This document shows, piece by piece, positions 16,105 through 24,693 of a stretch of DNA of 48,070 nucleotides. Origin of the DNA: Paenibacillus sp. S150. GTDB taxonomy: Bacteria > Bacillota > Bacilli > Paenibacillales > Paenibacillaceae. Numbering within the stretch: the first letter of the stretch is position 1; each line of letters begins with the position of its first letter. The notes below the pieces were generated by a model that was not told where the DNA came from, ran no database searches, and was given only the letters and a program-made list of their open reading frames with translations. The translations under genes were made by a program, and so were the position numbers. The DNA is taken from assembly GCF_019352175.1 (NCBI RefSeq), contig NZ_JACBYI010000051.1, positions 1 through 48,070 of the forward strand, in the 5' to 3' direction.

Positions 16105-18474
16105 CTATTGCAGTTCAGCTACGGTTACGCCCGCGCCGCCTTCATTGTAATTCCCGAGCCGATAGCTCTTCACATGCTTGTGCTTGCGCAGATATTCCTG
16201 AATGCCGGTGCGCAGCACTCCCGTGCCTTTGCCGTGGATGATGGAAATCTGGCCCAAATTCCCGAGAAAAGCTTCATCAATGAAGCGGTCCGTCTCCATG
16301 ATGGCCTCTTCCAGATTTGCGCCGCGCAGATCCAGCTCACTGCGGATATTCTCATCCCGGGTACGCTTCACTGTAGTTGCACGGCGGAGTGCCGGAGGCG
16401 GGGAATCCGGTGCCGAGGACATGAATTCCAGCTCCTCCAGGTTAACCTTCATCTTCATAATGCCAAACTGCACAACAGCTTCCTTCGGACCGCTCAGCTC
16501 CACGACATACCCCTTCTGATTCACGTTCTGTACCTTGACCTCGTCGCCGGGCTGAATCTTCCGCGGAGCCTTGGACGCGCTGCGCGGCGTTACGGTCTTC
16601 TTGCGGGGTGCAGGCTCTGCTTCATCCAGGCGGCGCCGGGCTTCAATCAGCTTATGCTCCTTGACGGAAGCCCCTTCCTCCATAGCCAGACGCCGCAAAT
16701 CCCTGATAATCTCCTCCGCTTCCCTGCGCGCCTTATCAAGAATCGCGCTGGCATCCTTCTCCGCCTTTTCCAGCCGCTTGTCGCGCTGGCTCTCCAGCTT
16801 CTCCAGCTCCTGCTGCTGGCGCTTGCGGAACTCCTCCGCTTCCCGCCGGACCGCTTCGGCCCGTTCCCGCTCGTTCTCGGCTCCGAGGCGGTTTTCCTCC
16901 AGTGAAGCAATCATGTGCTCCACGCGCAGATCCTCTTCATTAACCTCGCCGCGCGCATGCTCCAGAATGGCGTTCGGCAGCCCCAGACGCTCGGCAATGG
17001 CGAATGCGTTGCTTCGTCCGGGCACTCCGATCAGCAGCCGGTATGTAGGACTGAGGCTCTGCACATCAAACTCCATGCTGGCATTGATGACACCCTTGCG
17101 CTCGTAAGCATAGGCTTTCAGCTCGCTGTAGTGGGTGGTTGCCACCATCCGGCACTCGGTCCGGTGAATATTCTCCAGGATCGCAATCGCCAGTGCCGAG
17201 CCTTCCGCCGGATCGGTTCCTGCCCCTACCTCATCCAGAAGAATCAGGCTCTTCGGAGTCATCCGGCGCAGAATGGAGATAATATTGGTCATATGGCTCG
17301 AAAAGGTACTGAGACTCTGCTCAATGCTCTGTTCATCGCCAATATCTGCATAAATGGCATCAAATACACACATCTGGCTGCCTTCCTCCGCCGGGATGAA
17401 CAATCCCGACATTGACATCAGACTAAGCAGGCCTATGGTCTTCAGCGTCACCGTCTTGCCGCCCGTATTCGGGCCGGTCACAATGATGGAGCTGTACTGG
17501 TTGCCCAGCTCCACATCCAGCGGAACCACCTGCTCTGCGGGGATCAGCGGATGCCGGCCCTTGCGGAGCTTAAGGTATCCCCGGTCATTCATCCGGGGCT
17601 GGATCGCCTTCATGTCACGGGCCAGCCGCGCCTTGGCGAAGATGAAATCAAGCTCGCCCAGGATATCCACATCGTAAGCCATCTCTTCGGCAATGCCACC
17701 GACGAGCGCGGTCAACCGGTGCAGGATAATCTCGATCTCCCGTTCTTCGCGCAGACGGGTCTCACGCAGCTTGTTGTTCATTGCCACAATCGATTCCGGC
17801 TCAATGAACAGCGTGGCCCCTGAGCCCGACTGGTCGTGGACAATCCCGCCGAAATGCGCGCGGTATTCGGCTTTGACCGGAATGACGAAGCGGTCACCGC
17901 GAATCGTCACAAGCTGGTCCTGCAGCATTTTGGCTACGGAGGAAGAGCGGATCATGGAATCCAGCTTCTCGCGGATCCGGGACTCGCCTCCGCGCAGCTC
18001 CCGGCGGATCGAGGCAAGCTCTGGGCTTGCCGTATCCAGCACATCCGCATTCTCGTCGATGCAGGCGCGGATGGCATCCTCCACATGCTTCTGCTCCGAC
18101 AGCAGATCGCTTTGCGCGAACAGAAGCGGAATCTGCCCGTCCTCATGCACCGCCGCCAGAAAACGCTTGATTCTGCGCGCCCCGCCGATGGTATTGCCGA
18201 CAGAGAGCAGCTCACCGGTGCCCAGCATTCCTCCGATGGAAGCACGCTTCAGCGCCTGCTTGATGTCCGTCACCCCGCCAAAGGAAGGAATTCCTTTGAG
18301 CCGGTCGACATTTGCCGCCTCGTCCGTAGCCTGCAGCAGCCTTTTTACACCTTCTAAATCACCGGAAGGCTTCAGGCCTTCCGCCAGCAGCCGTCCCATC
18401 GGGGTCTGCGTATATTGCATCAATTTATTTAAAATCTTGCGATATTCAAGCGTATGCAAAATTTTGTCGTCCAA
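16105..18474 (-). CDS. mutS2: MutS2 endonuclease/ATPase
   Basis: A 789-residue MutS2 protein, near the usual 780-790. Bacterial MutS2 acts on recombination intermediates and, in Bacillus, on collided ribosomes; it is not a mismatch-repair protein. In order: an N-terminal core/clamp region, the ATPase with Walker A (GPNTGGKT, residues 334-341) and Walker B (LILLDEVGAGTDP), a long coiled coil (about 515-620, rich in E/R/K), a KOW-like segment (VKVQNVNQKGYVVEL), and a C-terminal Smr nuclease domain starting SELDLRG with the HGKGTGVLR motif. The start is TTG, with GGGAGC eleven bases upstream; a TATAAT -10 box lies at 18512-18507. Confidence 0.97.
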   Translation of the reverse strand: MDDKILHTLEYRKILNKLMQYTQTPMGRLLAEGLKPSGDLEGVKRLLQATDEAANVDRLKGIPSFGGVTDIKQALKRASIGGMLGTGELLSVGNTIGGARRIKRFLAAVHEDGQIPLLFAQSDLLSEQKHVEDAIRACIDENADVLDTASPELASIRRELRGGESRIREKLDSMIRSSSVAKMLQDQLVTIRGDRFVIPVKAEYRAHFGGIVHDQSGSGATLFIEPESIVAMNNKLRETRLREEREIEIILHRLTALVGGIAEEMAYDVDILGELDFIFAKARLARDMKAIQPRMNDRGYLKLRKGRHPLIPAEQVVPLDVELGNQYSSIIVTGPNTGGKTVTLKTIGLLSLMSMSGLFIPAEEGSQMCVFDAIYADIGDEQSIEQSLSTFSSHMTNIISILRRMTPKSLILLDEVGAGTDPAEGSALAIAILENIHRTECRMVATTHYSELKAYAYERKGVINASMEFDVQSLSPTYRLLIGVPGRSNAFAIAERLGLPNAILEHARGEVNEEDLRVEHMIASLEENRLGAENERERAEAVRREAEEFRKRQQQELEKLESQRDKRLEKAEKDASAILDKARREAEEIIRDLRRLAMEEGASVKEHKLIEARRRLDEAEPAPRKKTVTPRSASKAPRKIQPGDEVKVQNVNQKGYVVELSGPKEAVVQFGIMKMKVNLEELEFMSSAPDSPPPALRRATTVKRTRDENIRSELDLRGANLEEAIMETDRFIDEAFLGNLGQISIIHGKGTGVLRTGIQEYLRKHKHVKSYRLGNYNEGGAGVTVAELQ

Positions 18475-18627
18475 TTACAGTCACAGCTCCCTTCATAGAT
18501 GGTTACATTATACCTAATTCAGCCCATTTTCGCTATTTGGGTAAGTTTTCAGGGCATAGAAAAACGGAGACTGGCCACAATAACAAATGCACATATCCTT
18601 ATGCGAAGGCCAAAGGAGGTTAGTTCA

Positions 18628-18975
18628 GTGAGATTTTTAGGTCATGTGGTCCGTTTTGTGGTAGCAGCAATTGTGCTGCTCGTAGTCGGGTGGATCGTTC
18701 CGCAGTTCACGATTGGCGGTTTCTGGAGCGCGCTTATTCTTGCCCTGGTCATCGCTCTGCTCGGCTGGGTCATTGAGGGCATCTTCGGCAAAAAAACAAC
18801 GCCCTTCGGCCGCGGCATAGTTGGCTTTCTGGTCAGTGCACTGGTCATATGGATTGCCCAATTCATCGTGAGCGGTGTCAGCGTCACCATTCTGGGAGCA
18901 CTTTTGGCGGCACTCGTCATTGGAATTATCGACTTGTTCCTGCCGGTATCCACTCCGTTTGAAGCGGCCAAGTAG
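18628..18975 (+). CDS. YvlD-like small membrane protein (phage holin 4_2-like family)
   Basis: A 115-residue protein made of four hydrophobic segments separated by short loops (for example LGWVIEGIFGKKTTPFGRG). This matches the PF04020 family that includes Bacillus YvlD; the holin name is historical, and no lysis gene is near. The GTG start at 18628 has a perfect AAAGGAGG eight bases upstream, so the longer open frame starting at 18499 is not the gene. It is divergent from mutS2. The stop codon TAG (18973-18975) forms the first bases of a partial REP-like repeat. A strong terminator follows at 19045-19088. Confidence 0.85.
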   Translation: MRFLGHVVRFVVAAIVLLVVGWIVPQFTIGGFWSALILALVIALLGWVIEGIFGKKTTPFGRGIVGFLVSALVIWIAQFIVSGVSVTILGALLAALVIGIIDLFLPVSTPFEAAK

Positions 18976-19017
18976 AACCGGCTGCGCCGTCTTCGGGAGG
19001 ATGGTATCCATTTCATA
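18973..19017 (+). repeat. REP-like palindromic repeat, partial copy 3
   Basis: GAACCGGCTGCGCCGTC followed by GGATGGTATCCATTTC matches the stem part of copies 1 and 2 with several changes. The conserved tail is missing. It overlaps the stop codon of the upstream gene. Confidence 0.55.
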
Positions 19018-19044
19018 ATGCCCCTCTGCCCTCGGCAGACAACG

Positions 19045-19088
19045 AAACCCCCAATGCCCGGATTATACCGGAAACTGGGGGTTTTTTG
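19045..19088. terminator. Bidirectional Rho-independent terminator
   Basis: AAACCCCCA pairs with TGGGGGTTT, with an inner CCGG-ATTATA-CCGG hairpin and a T-run after the stem on the plus strand. It ends the YvlD-like gene and could also stop anything coming from the degraded cyclase on the other strand. Confidence 0.85.
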
Positions 19089-19165
19089 TGAATATATAAT
19101 TTATGTGTTCCGCTGAAACGGTAACGTCCTTATAAACGGACGGCGGGCGTTTTCTCTTGATTAAC

Positions 19166-19863
19166 TTACCCATAGGACACCCTGGGATCATCATCCCGGG
19201 ACACAGCGGCAGTGACCACGGCGTTCTTGCCGCCCCGCTTGGCCGAATACAGCGCGTGATCCGTCTTGCGGAACAGCATTTCCTTGCCGTCGCCACGCTG
19301 ATAATCACAGAGCCCGATACTGGCCGTAATCGGCTTGCCTCCGGCGTATGGATCTCCATACGAATATGACCAGCCGCATGTCCTCCACCGAAGCGTAGGC
19401 CTCCTGAAAGCTTTTATCCGTAAAAATACCGCGAACTCTTCCCCGCCATATCTCGCCGCGAAGTCATTCAGCCCGATCAGGCAGCCCACCTTCGCCGCCA
19501 CCTCCTTGAGCACGAGATCACCGACCCGGTGTCCGTAGATGTCATTCACACGCTTGAAGTCATCGATATCAAACAGCGCCAGCTGCAGCCTCAGGCCATT
19601 GCTCTCACACTGCTCCAGCAGCGGCTTGTCAAGCAGCGTCCGTTCTAGCCCGAATTAAATCACACTGTAAAAATCGTACTGATAATTCCCAGATAGTACA
19701 GCAGCCGCCGGTCAAAATAGATCAGGGCAATCATAATCGGCATCATAAGTGTCATCCGGGCGCCGTCTGCAAACGGCTCCAGAACAAAATACATCAGAAA
19801 AGATACAAGGAATCCGCAAATTACAACGGCAGGCTTGCGGTAATACAGCGAGGAGGGCAGCAC
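19166..19863 (-). pseudogene. Degraded membrane diguanylate cyclase (5TM-LYT-like + GGDEF)
   Basis: The remains of one gene in at least three disrupted pieces. An N-terminal fragment (19660-19863) encodes two or three membrane spans (FLVSFLMYFVLEPF, MTLMMPIMIALIYF) and stops. About 150 residues are then missing. The GGDEF domain resumes at about 19647 with LERTLLDKPLLEQC and continues through ALFDIDDFKRVNDIYGHR to a GGEEF active-site motif (19447-19433). Soon after, the frame shifts: the residues after FAVFL make sense only in another frame (SFQEAYASVEDMR), then return with PITASIGLCDYQ. It cannot give a working enzyme. Indels in a raw assembly would be the trivial alternative, but the missing middle argues for real decay. 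Confidence 0.8.
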
Positions 19864-20041
19864 AAACTTTGAGTGCTATTGCACCCAAACAAATCTTCAC
19901 GGATTCTCCAAGACAACGGTCCGGATTTACGCTATGCTAATGACACCTGTTGTAAAGCTGCTTAAGCGTATGCTTTCGAAGCAAGTTCCGTACGAAGAGA
20001 TTCAGAAGCCCGTGCTCGCAAAACTTTTGAGGAGGATGTCT

Positions 20042-20434
20042 ATGATCAGAAAGGCGGCTATTCTATGTTCCATCGTTTGTGCACTTATGCTCACCGCTTG
20101 CAGCAGCAATAACAGCAGCAGCAATGCTGCGGGCAGCCCGGATGCATCCGCCCAGTCAGGCCTGACGGCTGAGGAGGAAATTGTCATTACCGCAACGAAT
20201 TACAGCTTTGACCAGAAGGAATATCACCTGAAGAAGGGCGTACCTGTCAAAGTCACCTATAAAAATGAAAGCGGCAGCCATGGCGTTCTTGTGCCTGAGA
20301 TGAAGCTGCGGCTGGATGCCAAGAATTCCTCCCAGGTCATTCTGCCCGGGGAAGCCGGAACCTTCGAGATGACCTGCGCGGTCATGTGCGGCTCAGGCCA
20401 CAGCCAGATGAGCGCCAGGATTATTGTGGAGTAG
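20042..20434 (+). CDS. Cupredoxin-domain lipoprotein with a CuA-type copper site
   Basis: A 130-residue secreted lipoprotein. The signal peptide ends in a lipobox (MLTAC); a Ser/Asn-rich linker follows, then a cupredoxin fold like the periplasmic domain of cytochrome c oxidase subunit II. Ligand residues of a binuclear CuA site are visible: His in SHGVLVPEM, then CAVMCGSGHSQM, which has the C-x3-C-x3-H-x2-M spacing of COX II. There are no COX II membrane helices and no other oxidase genes nearby, so it may be a copper carrier or a stand-alone electron carrier. I start at the ATG at 20042, seven bases after GAGGAGG; longer in-frame readings to 19934 lack a site. Confidence 0.85.
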   Translation: MIRKAAILCSIVCALMLTACSSNNSSSNAAGSPDASAQSGLTAEEEIVITATNYSFDQKEYHLKKGVPVKVTYKNESGSHGVLVPEMKLRLDAKNSSQVILPGEAGTFEMTCAVMCGSGHSQMSARIIVE

Positions 20435-20453
20435 GAACTGAAGCCGCCGAGCA

Positions 20454-20501
20454 GAATAGGGTATCCTGAAGGCCTGAACCAGTTGCCGGGATACCCTATT
20501 C
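20454..20501 (+). terminator. Long perfect stem after the cupredoxin gene
   Basis: A perfect 13-bp stem (GAATAGGGTATCC with GGATACCCTATTC) with a 22-nt loop lies 20 bp after the stop codon. The T-run is weak (TTGTGG), so it may act as a transcript 3'-end stabiliser as well as a terminator. Confidence 0.65.
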
Positions 20502-20520
20502 TTGTGGAGGGAAACTAAGC

Positions 20521-20571
20521 AAAAGAACTGTCCCTCCGCAGAAAATTCTGCGCAAGAGACAGCTCCTATGG
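20521..20571 (-). terminator. Terminator of the xylFGH operon
   Basis: On the minus strand AGGAGCTGTC pairs with GACAGTTCTTTT around an inner CGCAGAA-TTCTGCG hairpin, ending in a short T-run. It lies 25 bp after the xylH stop. The stem resembles the terminators at 28866 and 44197. Confidence 0.7.
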
Positions 20572-20595
20572 GGTGACCTGTTATAGCTGCTGCTA

Positions 20596-21789
20596 TTATT
20601 TCACACCCTTGCTACGGTTCGAAATATCCAGCCAGACGGCGATCACCAGAATCGAACCCTTCACGACATACTGCCAGAAGGACTCCAGTCCCATCAGCGA
20701 CATCCCGTTGTCCAGCGAGGTCATCACCAGCGCTCCGATGATGGCGCCGATGACGGTTCCGGCTCCGCCCATCAGCGAAGTTCCGCCAATGACGCAAGCC
20801 GCAATGGCGTCCATCTCCGCCATGTTGCCGGCGGTGATGGTGGCCGAGGCCAGCCGCGACGTCAGCACGATGGCGGCGATTGAGCCAAGCAGCCCGCTGA
20901 GCAGGAAAATCAGCATCGTCTTGCGCTTGATATTGATGCCGGAGAGGCGCGCCGCCTCAATATTGCCGCCAATCGCATAGATATGGCGCCCGAACGTTGT
21001 CTTGGCCGAGATAAAATAGAAGATGACGGCCAGCACAATCACAAAAATAATCGGGAACGGAATGCCTTTATAATTGTTCATTACAGCTACGAAGACCACC
21101 ACTAGCAGCGCAAGTCCGGCCGCCTTCGCGATGTCGAAGCCCAGCGGGGCGATCTCGAAGCCGTATTTTTTGCGGGAACGCCGTTTATTGAACGCACTCC
21201 AGAGCAGCAATCCCACCGCGATTACACCAAGGATAATGCCAAAGCCGGGGGCAAAATATGCATTGCCGAGCAGGGCCAGCACCGGATCGGACACCGGAAT
21301 AGTCATCGACTCGGTGACACCCATCAGCACACCGCGGAATACCATCATCCCTCCGAGTGTGACGATGAAGGCGGGAATCATTTTATAAGCCACCAGCCAG
21401 CCCTGAATCAGGCCCAGCACCGCACCTGCCGCCAGTGTACCCAGAATAACGATAATTGCCGGCAGCTCCAGCCAATTGCTGAGAATAGCCGCCATGCCGC
21501 CGGTCAGTCCGACGATGGAGCCGACAGACAGATCGATGTGTCCGGCCACAATGACCAGCACCATGCCGATCGCTAGAATGGAGGTCACTGACATCTGTGT
21601 GAACAGATTGGACAGATTCCGCGATGTCAGGAAGGTCGGATTCAGCGCGCCGAACAGAACCCAGATCAGAATTAATGCGCCCACCATTGTATACGCACGT
21701 ATATCCATTTTGCCGAACAAGCCGCGTAAGCGTGATCTTGCGGCAGCAGGAACCGCTTCAGGTTCCCGAAGCTCTTTTTGCAGTTGCAT
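20596..21789 (-). CDS. xylH: Xylose-type sugar ABC transporter permease XylH
   Basis: A 397-residue integral membrane permease of the CUT2 family (BPD_transp_2) with about ten membrane segments. GHIDLSVGSIVGLTGGMAAI, near residues 84-103, is the conserved XylH/RbsC motif, and AIGGNIEAARLSGINI near residue 300 is the loop that contacts the ATPase. The length (397) fits XylH and GguB and is longer than RbsC (about 320). ATG at 21789 has GGGAGG nine bases upstream, and the gap to xylG is two bases. It is the last gene of xylF-xylG-xylH. GguB-type multi-sugar transport is the main alternative. Confidence 0.88.
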   Translation of the reverse strand: MQLQKELREPEAVPAAARSRLRGLFGKMDIRAYTMVGALILIWVLFGALNPTFLTSRNLSNLFTQMSVTSILAIGMVLVIVAGHIDLSVGSIVGLTGGMAAILSNWLELPAIIVILGTLAAGAVLGLIQGWLVAYKMIPAFIVTLGGMMVFRGVLMGVTESMTIPVSDPVLALLGNAYFAPGFGIILGVIAVGLLLWSAFNKRRSRKKYGFEIAPLGFDIAKAAGLALLVVVFVAVMNNYKGIPFPIIFVIVLAVIFYFISAKTTFGRHIYAIGGNIEAARLSGINIKRKTMLIFLLSGLLGSIAAIVLTSRLASATITAGNMAEMDAIAACVIGGTSLMGGAGTVIGAIIGALVMTSLDNGMSLMGLESFWQYVVKGSILVIAVWLDISNRSKGVK

Positions 21790-21791
21790 CT

Positions 21792-23303
21792 CTATTTACC
21801 TCCCGTAGCGGCCAGCATAATATTCTCTTGCGTCGCTTCCCGCCAATCATATTCCCGCACAAACTGCCCTTCACACATCACCAGAATCCGGTCGCTCATG
21901 CCCAGTACCTCCGGAAGCTCCGAGGATATCATAATAATCGCCACCCCATGCTCCACCAGCTGATTCATCAAATTATATATTTCGTATTTCGCCCCGACGT
22001 CGATTCCCCGGGTAGGTTCATCCATAATCAGAATCTTGGGGTCTGACATCAGCCATTTGCCGATGACGACCTTCTGCTGGTTCCCCCCGGAAAGTGTGCC
22101 TGCCAGCGTCTCGAGCGAAGAAGTTTTCGTCTTCAGCTCCTGCACGTACTTATCCGCCCACTTAATCTCCTCGTTCTCATTGATGACGCCCAGCCGGGAG
22201 ACCTTGCCCAGTGTGGCTAAGGTGGTGTTCCGTTTGACATCCATCCCCATAACCAGCCCCTGGCGTTTGCGGTCCTCGCTGACCAGGGCAATGCCCGCCT
22301 TGATCGCCTCGGCGATGGAACGGATCTTCATGTCTTTCCCTTCAATCCGTACAATCCCTTCAGCCCTGCCTCCATAGGCACCGAACAGGCTGCTGACCAG
22401 CTCCGTACGGCCTGCGCCCATCAGCCCGGCAATGCCCAGAATCTCGCCCTCACGGAGGGTAAATGAAATATCGCGGAGCACCCTGTGATGCCGCTTCTCC
22501 GGGTGCCATACATTATAACCTTTGACCTCAAGCACCGTATCTCCGGGAAAATGTTCTACCCGCGGATAACGCTCCGTCAGCTCTCGGCCCACCATTAAGG
22601 AGACAATCTGGTCATCATTCGTCTCCTTGCGGTCAAGGGTAGCGACAGTCCGGCCGTCCCGCAGGACGGTGATCGAATCGGCCAGAGCGAACACCTCGGG
22701 CATTTTGTGAGAAATATAGACGCAGGTAACCCCTTCGCGCCGCAGCTGGTTCAGAATGCCCAGCAGAATGGACACCTCGCTCTCGGTCAGCGCCGCCGTC
22801 GGTTCATCCAGAATCAGAATCTTGGTATGCTTGGAGAGTGCCTTGGCGATCTCTACCAGCTGCTGCTGGCCAATGCCGAGATTGCCGATCTTGGTATCCG
22901 GCGACAGATTCAACCCCACCTTCTTCAGCCACAGCGAAGCCTGGTGGTAGAGCTCATCCCACTGGATTGCCCCCCGCTTGGTTGGTTCAGCCCCGAGAAA
23001 GATATTCTCACCGGCCGTCATCTCCTTGACGAGCGCCAGCTCCTGGTGAATGATCGCAATCCCGGCCTTCTCCGCATCCGCAATGGTATGAAACGCCTTC
23101 TTCTCCCCGCTGATCAGGATATCGCCCCCGTATGTCCCTGCCGGGTACAGTCCGCTCAGAACCTTCATCAGTGTGGATTTGCCGGCGCCATTCTCGCCGC
23201 ACAGCGCATGAATCTGCCCTTGCTTGACCTTGAAATTCACATGGTCCAGCGCCTTGACCCCGGGAAACTCCTTGCTGATCTCCACCATTTCGAGTACATG
23301 CAT
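21792..23303 (-). CDS. xylG: Xylose-type sugar ABC transporter ATP-binding protein XylG
   Basis: A 503-residue double ATPase of the CUT2 family. The N-terminal half has Walker A GENGAGKST, signature LGIGQQQLVEIAKAL and Walker B LILDEPTAALT. The C-terminal half has a degenerate Walker A (GLMGAGRTE, Arg replacing Lys), typical for these proteins, but an intact signature (LSGGNQQKVVIGKWL). Family length is about 500-515. ATG at 23303 follows GGAGGAG at eight bases. It lies between xylF and xylH. It could serve galactose or arabinose as in GguA, but the XylF sequence next door favours xylose. Confidence 0.88.
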   Translation of the reverse strand: MHVLEMVEISKEFPGVKALDHVNFKVKQGQIHALCGENGAGKSTLMKVLSGLYPAGTYGGDILISGEKKAFHTIADAEKAGIAIIHQELALVKEMTAGENIFLGAEPTKRGAIQWDELYHQASLWLKKVGLNLSPDTKIGNLGIGQQQLVEIAKALSKHTKILILDEPTAALTESEVSILLGILNQLRREGVTCVYISHKMPEVFALADSITVLRDGRTVATLDRKETNDDQIVSLMVGRELTERYPRVEHFPGDTVLEVKGYNVWHPEKRHHRVLRDISFTLREGEILGIAGLMGAGRTELVSSLFGAYGGRAEGIVRIEGKDMKIRSIAEAIKAGIALVSEDRKRQGLVMGMDVKRNTTLATLGKVSRLGVINENEEIKWADKYVQELKTKTSSLETLAGTLSGGNQQKVVIGKWLMSDPKILIMDEPTRGIDVGAKYEIYNLMNQLVEHGVAIIMISSELPEVLGMSDRILVMCEGQFVREYDWREATQENIMLAATGGK

Positions 23304-23390
23304 GCTTTCCGCTCCTCCTTCCGGCCTTCAACCGGCAAGCAGATGCGGTAGCGCCACAGGCGCCGCATCTGCTTGCCGTAAAGGCTGCCC

Positions 23391-24479
23391 TTATTGTTTC
23401 GGCCACTGGTCCTTCGGAACGTTCTTGTAGACTTCCTCCAGCTTGTGGAATCCGTCTTTGATCAGTACGTCCAGATTGTCCTTATTGACCGCAATTGGGT
23501 CAAGCAGCACGGATGGAACATCAAATTTACCGTTGTTAACTGATTTTTCAGTCGAAATGGTCTCATCTTTGGCAGCTTCCATTGCCATTTCCGCAGCCTT
23601 GGTCGCAATGGTGTTGATCGGCTTGTAGACCGTCATCAGCTGTGTACCTTCGGCAATGCGCTGTACAGCGGCAAGGTCCGCATCCTGCCCGGAAACCGGA
23701 ATTTTGCCGGCCATGCCTTGCGCCGTGAGTGCCTGGATTGAGCCGCCTGCTGTACCGTCATTGGCGGCAACCACACCCTGAACATCATTATTGTTCGCGG
23801 TCAGCGCGTTCTCCATATTCTTCAGCGCCTCTTCCGGCTTCCAGTCCTTGGAGAACTGGTCATAGACAATCTTAATGTCGCCTTTCTCTACAAGCGGCTT
23901 CAGGATATTCATCGCCCCTTCTCTGAACATATGAGCGTTGTTATCCGTATCTGCTCCCCCAATATAGACGATGTTGCCTTTAGGGGCATTGTCGATTACA
24001 GCCTGAGCCTGGAATTCTCCGACCCGCACATTGTCGAATGAGATATAGTAATCCACATCCGCGTTATTGATCAGGCGGTCATAGGCAATCACCTTAATGC
24101 CTTCCTTGTGGGCCTTCTCCACGATAGGCGCCGTAGCTTCAGCATTATGGGCAATGACCACCAGCACATCGACCCCTTGAGAGATCAGTTGTTCGGCCTG
24201 ACTCAGCTGGGTGGCATCATCGCCGTTTGCAGCCAGCACCTTCACTTCACCGCCGAGCTCCTCGACCTTCTTCGTGAAGATATCCCGGTCCTTCTGCCAG
24301 CGTTCTTCCTTCAGGGTATCCATCGACATGCCGATGACAATTTTGTCCCCGTCCTTTGCAGCACTGGTGGTCTCCTTCTTCTGATTGTCTCCGTTTGAGA
24401 CCACTCCACAGCCCGCCATTGACGCTGCCAGCACTAATGCTGTTAATCCGAGGGAAATCGCTTTTCCGTATTTTCTCAC
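23391..24479 (-). CDS. xylF: D-xylose-binding lipoprotein XylF
   Basis: A 362-residue extracellular lipoprotein (lipobox SMAGC) of the Peripla_BP_4 family, the ligand receptor for XylGH. XylF-type landmarks are LKEERWQKDRDIFTKKVEEL, NGDDATQLSQAEQLISQGVD, IKVIAYDRLINNADVDYY, GGADTDNNAHMFREGAMN and SGQDADLAAVQRIAEGTQ. I set the start at a GTG (24479) ten bases after AAAAGGGG; a GTG at 24500 is in frame but lies upstream of that site. A cre-like sequence (24513-24526) precedes it. The yesN terminator at 24666-24693 implies that xylFGH has its own promoter, likely the target of the YesN-like regulator. Confidence 0.87.
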   Translation of the reverse strand: MRKYGKAISLGLTALVLAASMAGCGVVSNGDNQKKETTSAAKDGDKIVIGMSMDTLKEERWQKDRDIFTKKVEELGGEVKVLAANGDDATQLSQAEQLISQGVDVLVVIAHNAEATAPIVEKAHKEGIKVIAYDRLINNADVDYYISFDNVRVGEFQAQAVIDNAPKGNIVYIGGADTDNNAHMFREGAMNILKPLVEKGDIKIVYDQFSKDWKPEEALKNMENALTANNNDVQGVVAANDGTAGGSIQALTAQGMAGKIPVSGQDADLAAVQRIAEGTQLMTVYKPINTIATKAAEMAMEAAKDETISTEKSVNNGKFDVPSVLLDPIAVNKDNLDVLIKDGFHKLEEVYKNVPKDQWPKQ

Positions 24480-24512
24480 TCTTTCTACGCCCCTTTTCAC
24501 CGGTCATATATT

Positions 24513-24526
24513 TGATTGCGCTTACA
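24513..24526 (-). promoter_or_regulatory. cre-like site before xylF (one mismatch)
   Basis: Minus-strand TGTAAGCGCAATCA fits the CcpA consensus TGWNANCGNTNWCA except at one position (A for T at position 10). It lies about 34 bp before the xylF start and just after a possible TACACT -10 box. Carbon catabolite repression of xylose uptake would be expected. Confidence 0.45.
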
Positions 24527-24665
24527 AAAAAAGTGTAGCATGGTTTATCCGCAGCCGGAGCTTCTATTCCCTTCACTTTCTTACCTTCCGCCTGCATTCC
24601 GTTATCCTCTGTTGTAATGAAACTCTTCTTGGCCGCTTTCATAGGAAAAACCGGGGCTGCAGCAT

Positions 24666-24693
24666 AAAAAAGTCCTTGCTTTGTCAGCAAGGA
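24666..24693 (-). terminator. Terminator of the sensor/kinase/regulator operon
   Basis: TCCTTGC pairs with GCAAGGA around a 7-nt loop, followed by C and a T-run on the minus strand. The 5' arm overlaps the last codons of the YesN-like gene, whose stop is at 24684. Confidence 0.8.

Noticed and set aside
18628..18975. Prophage holin
   Set aside because: The family name is historical; the gene stands alone next to mutS2 with no endolysin or phage genes.
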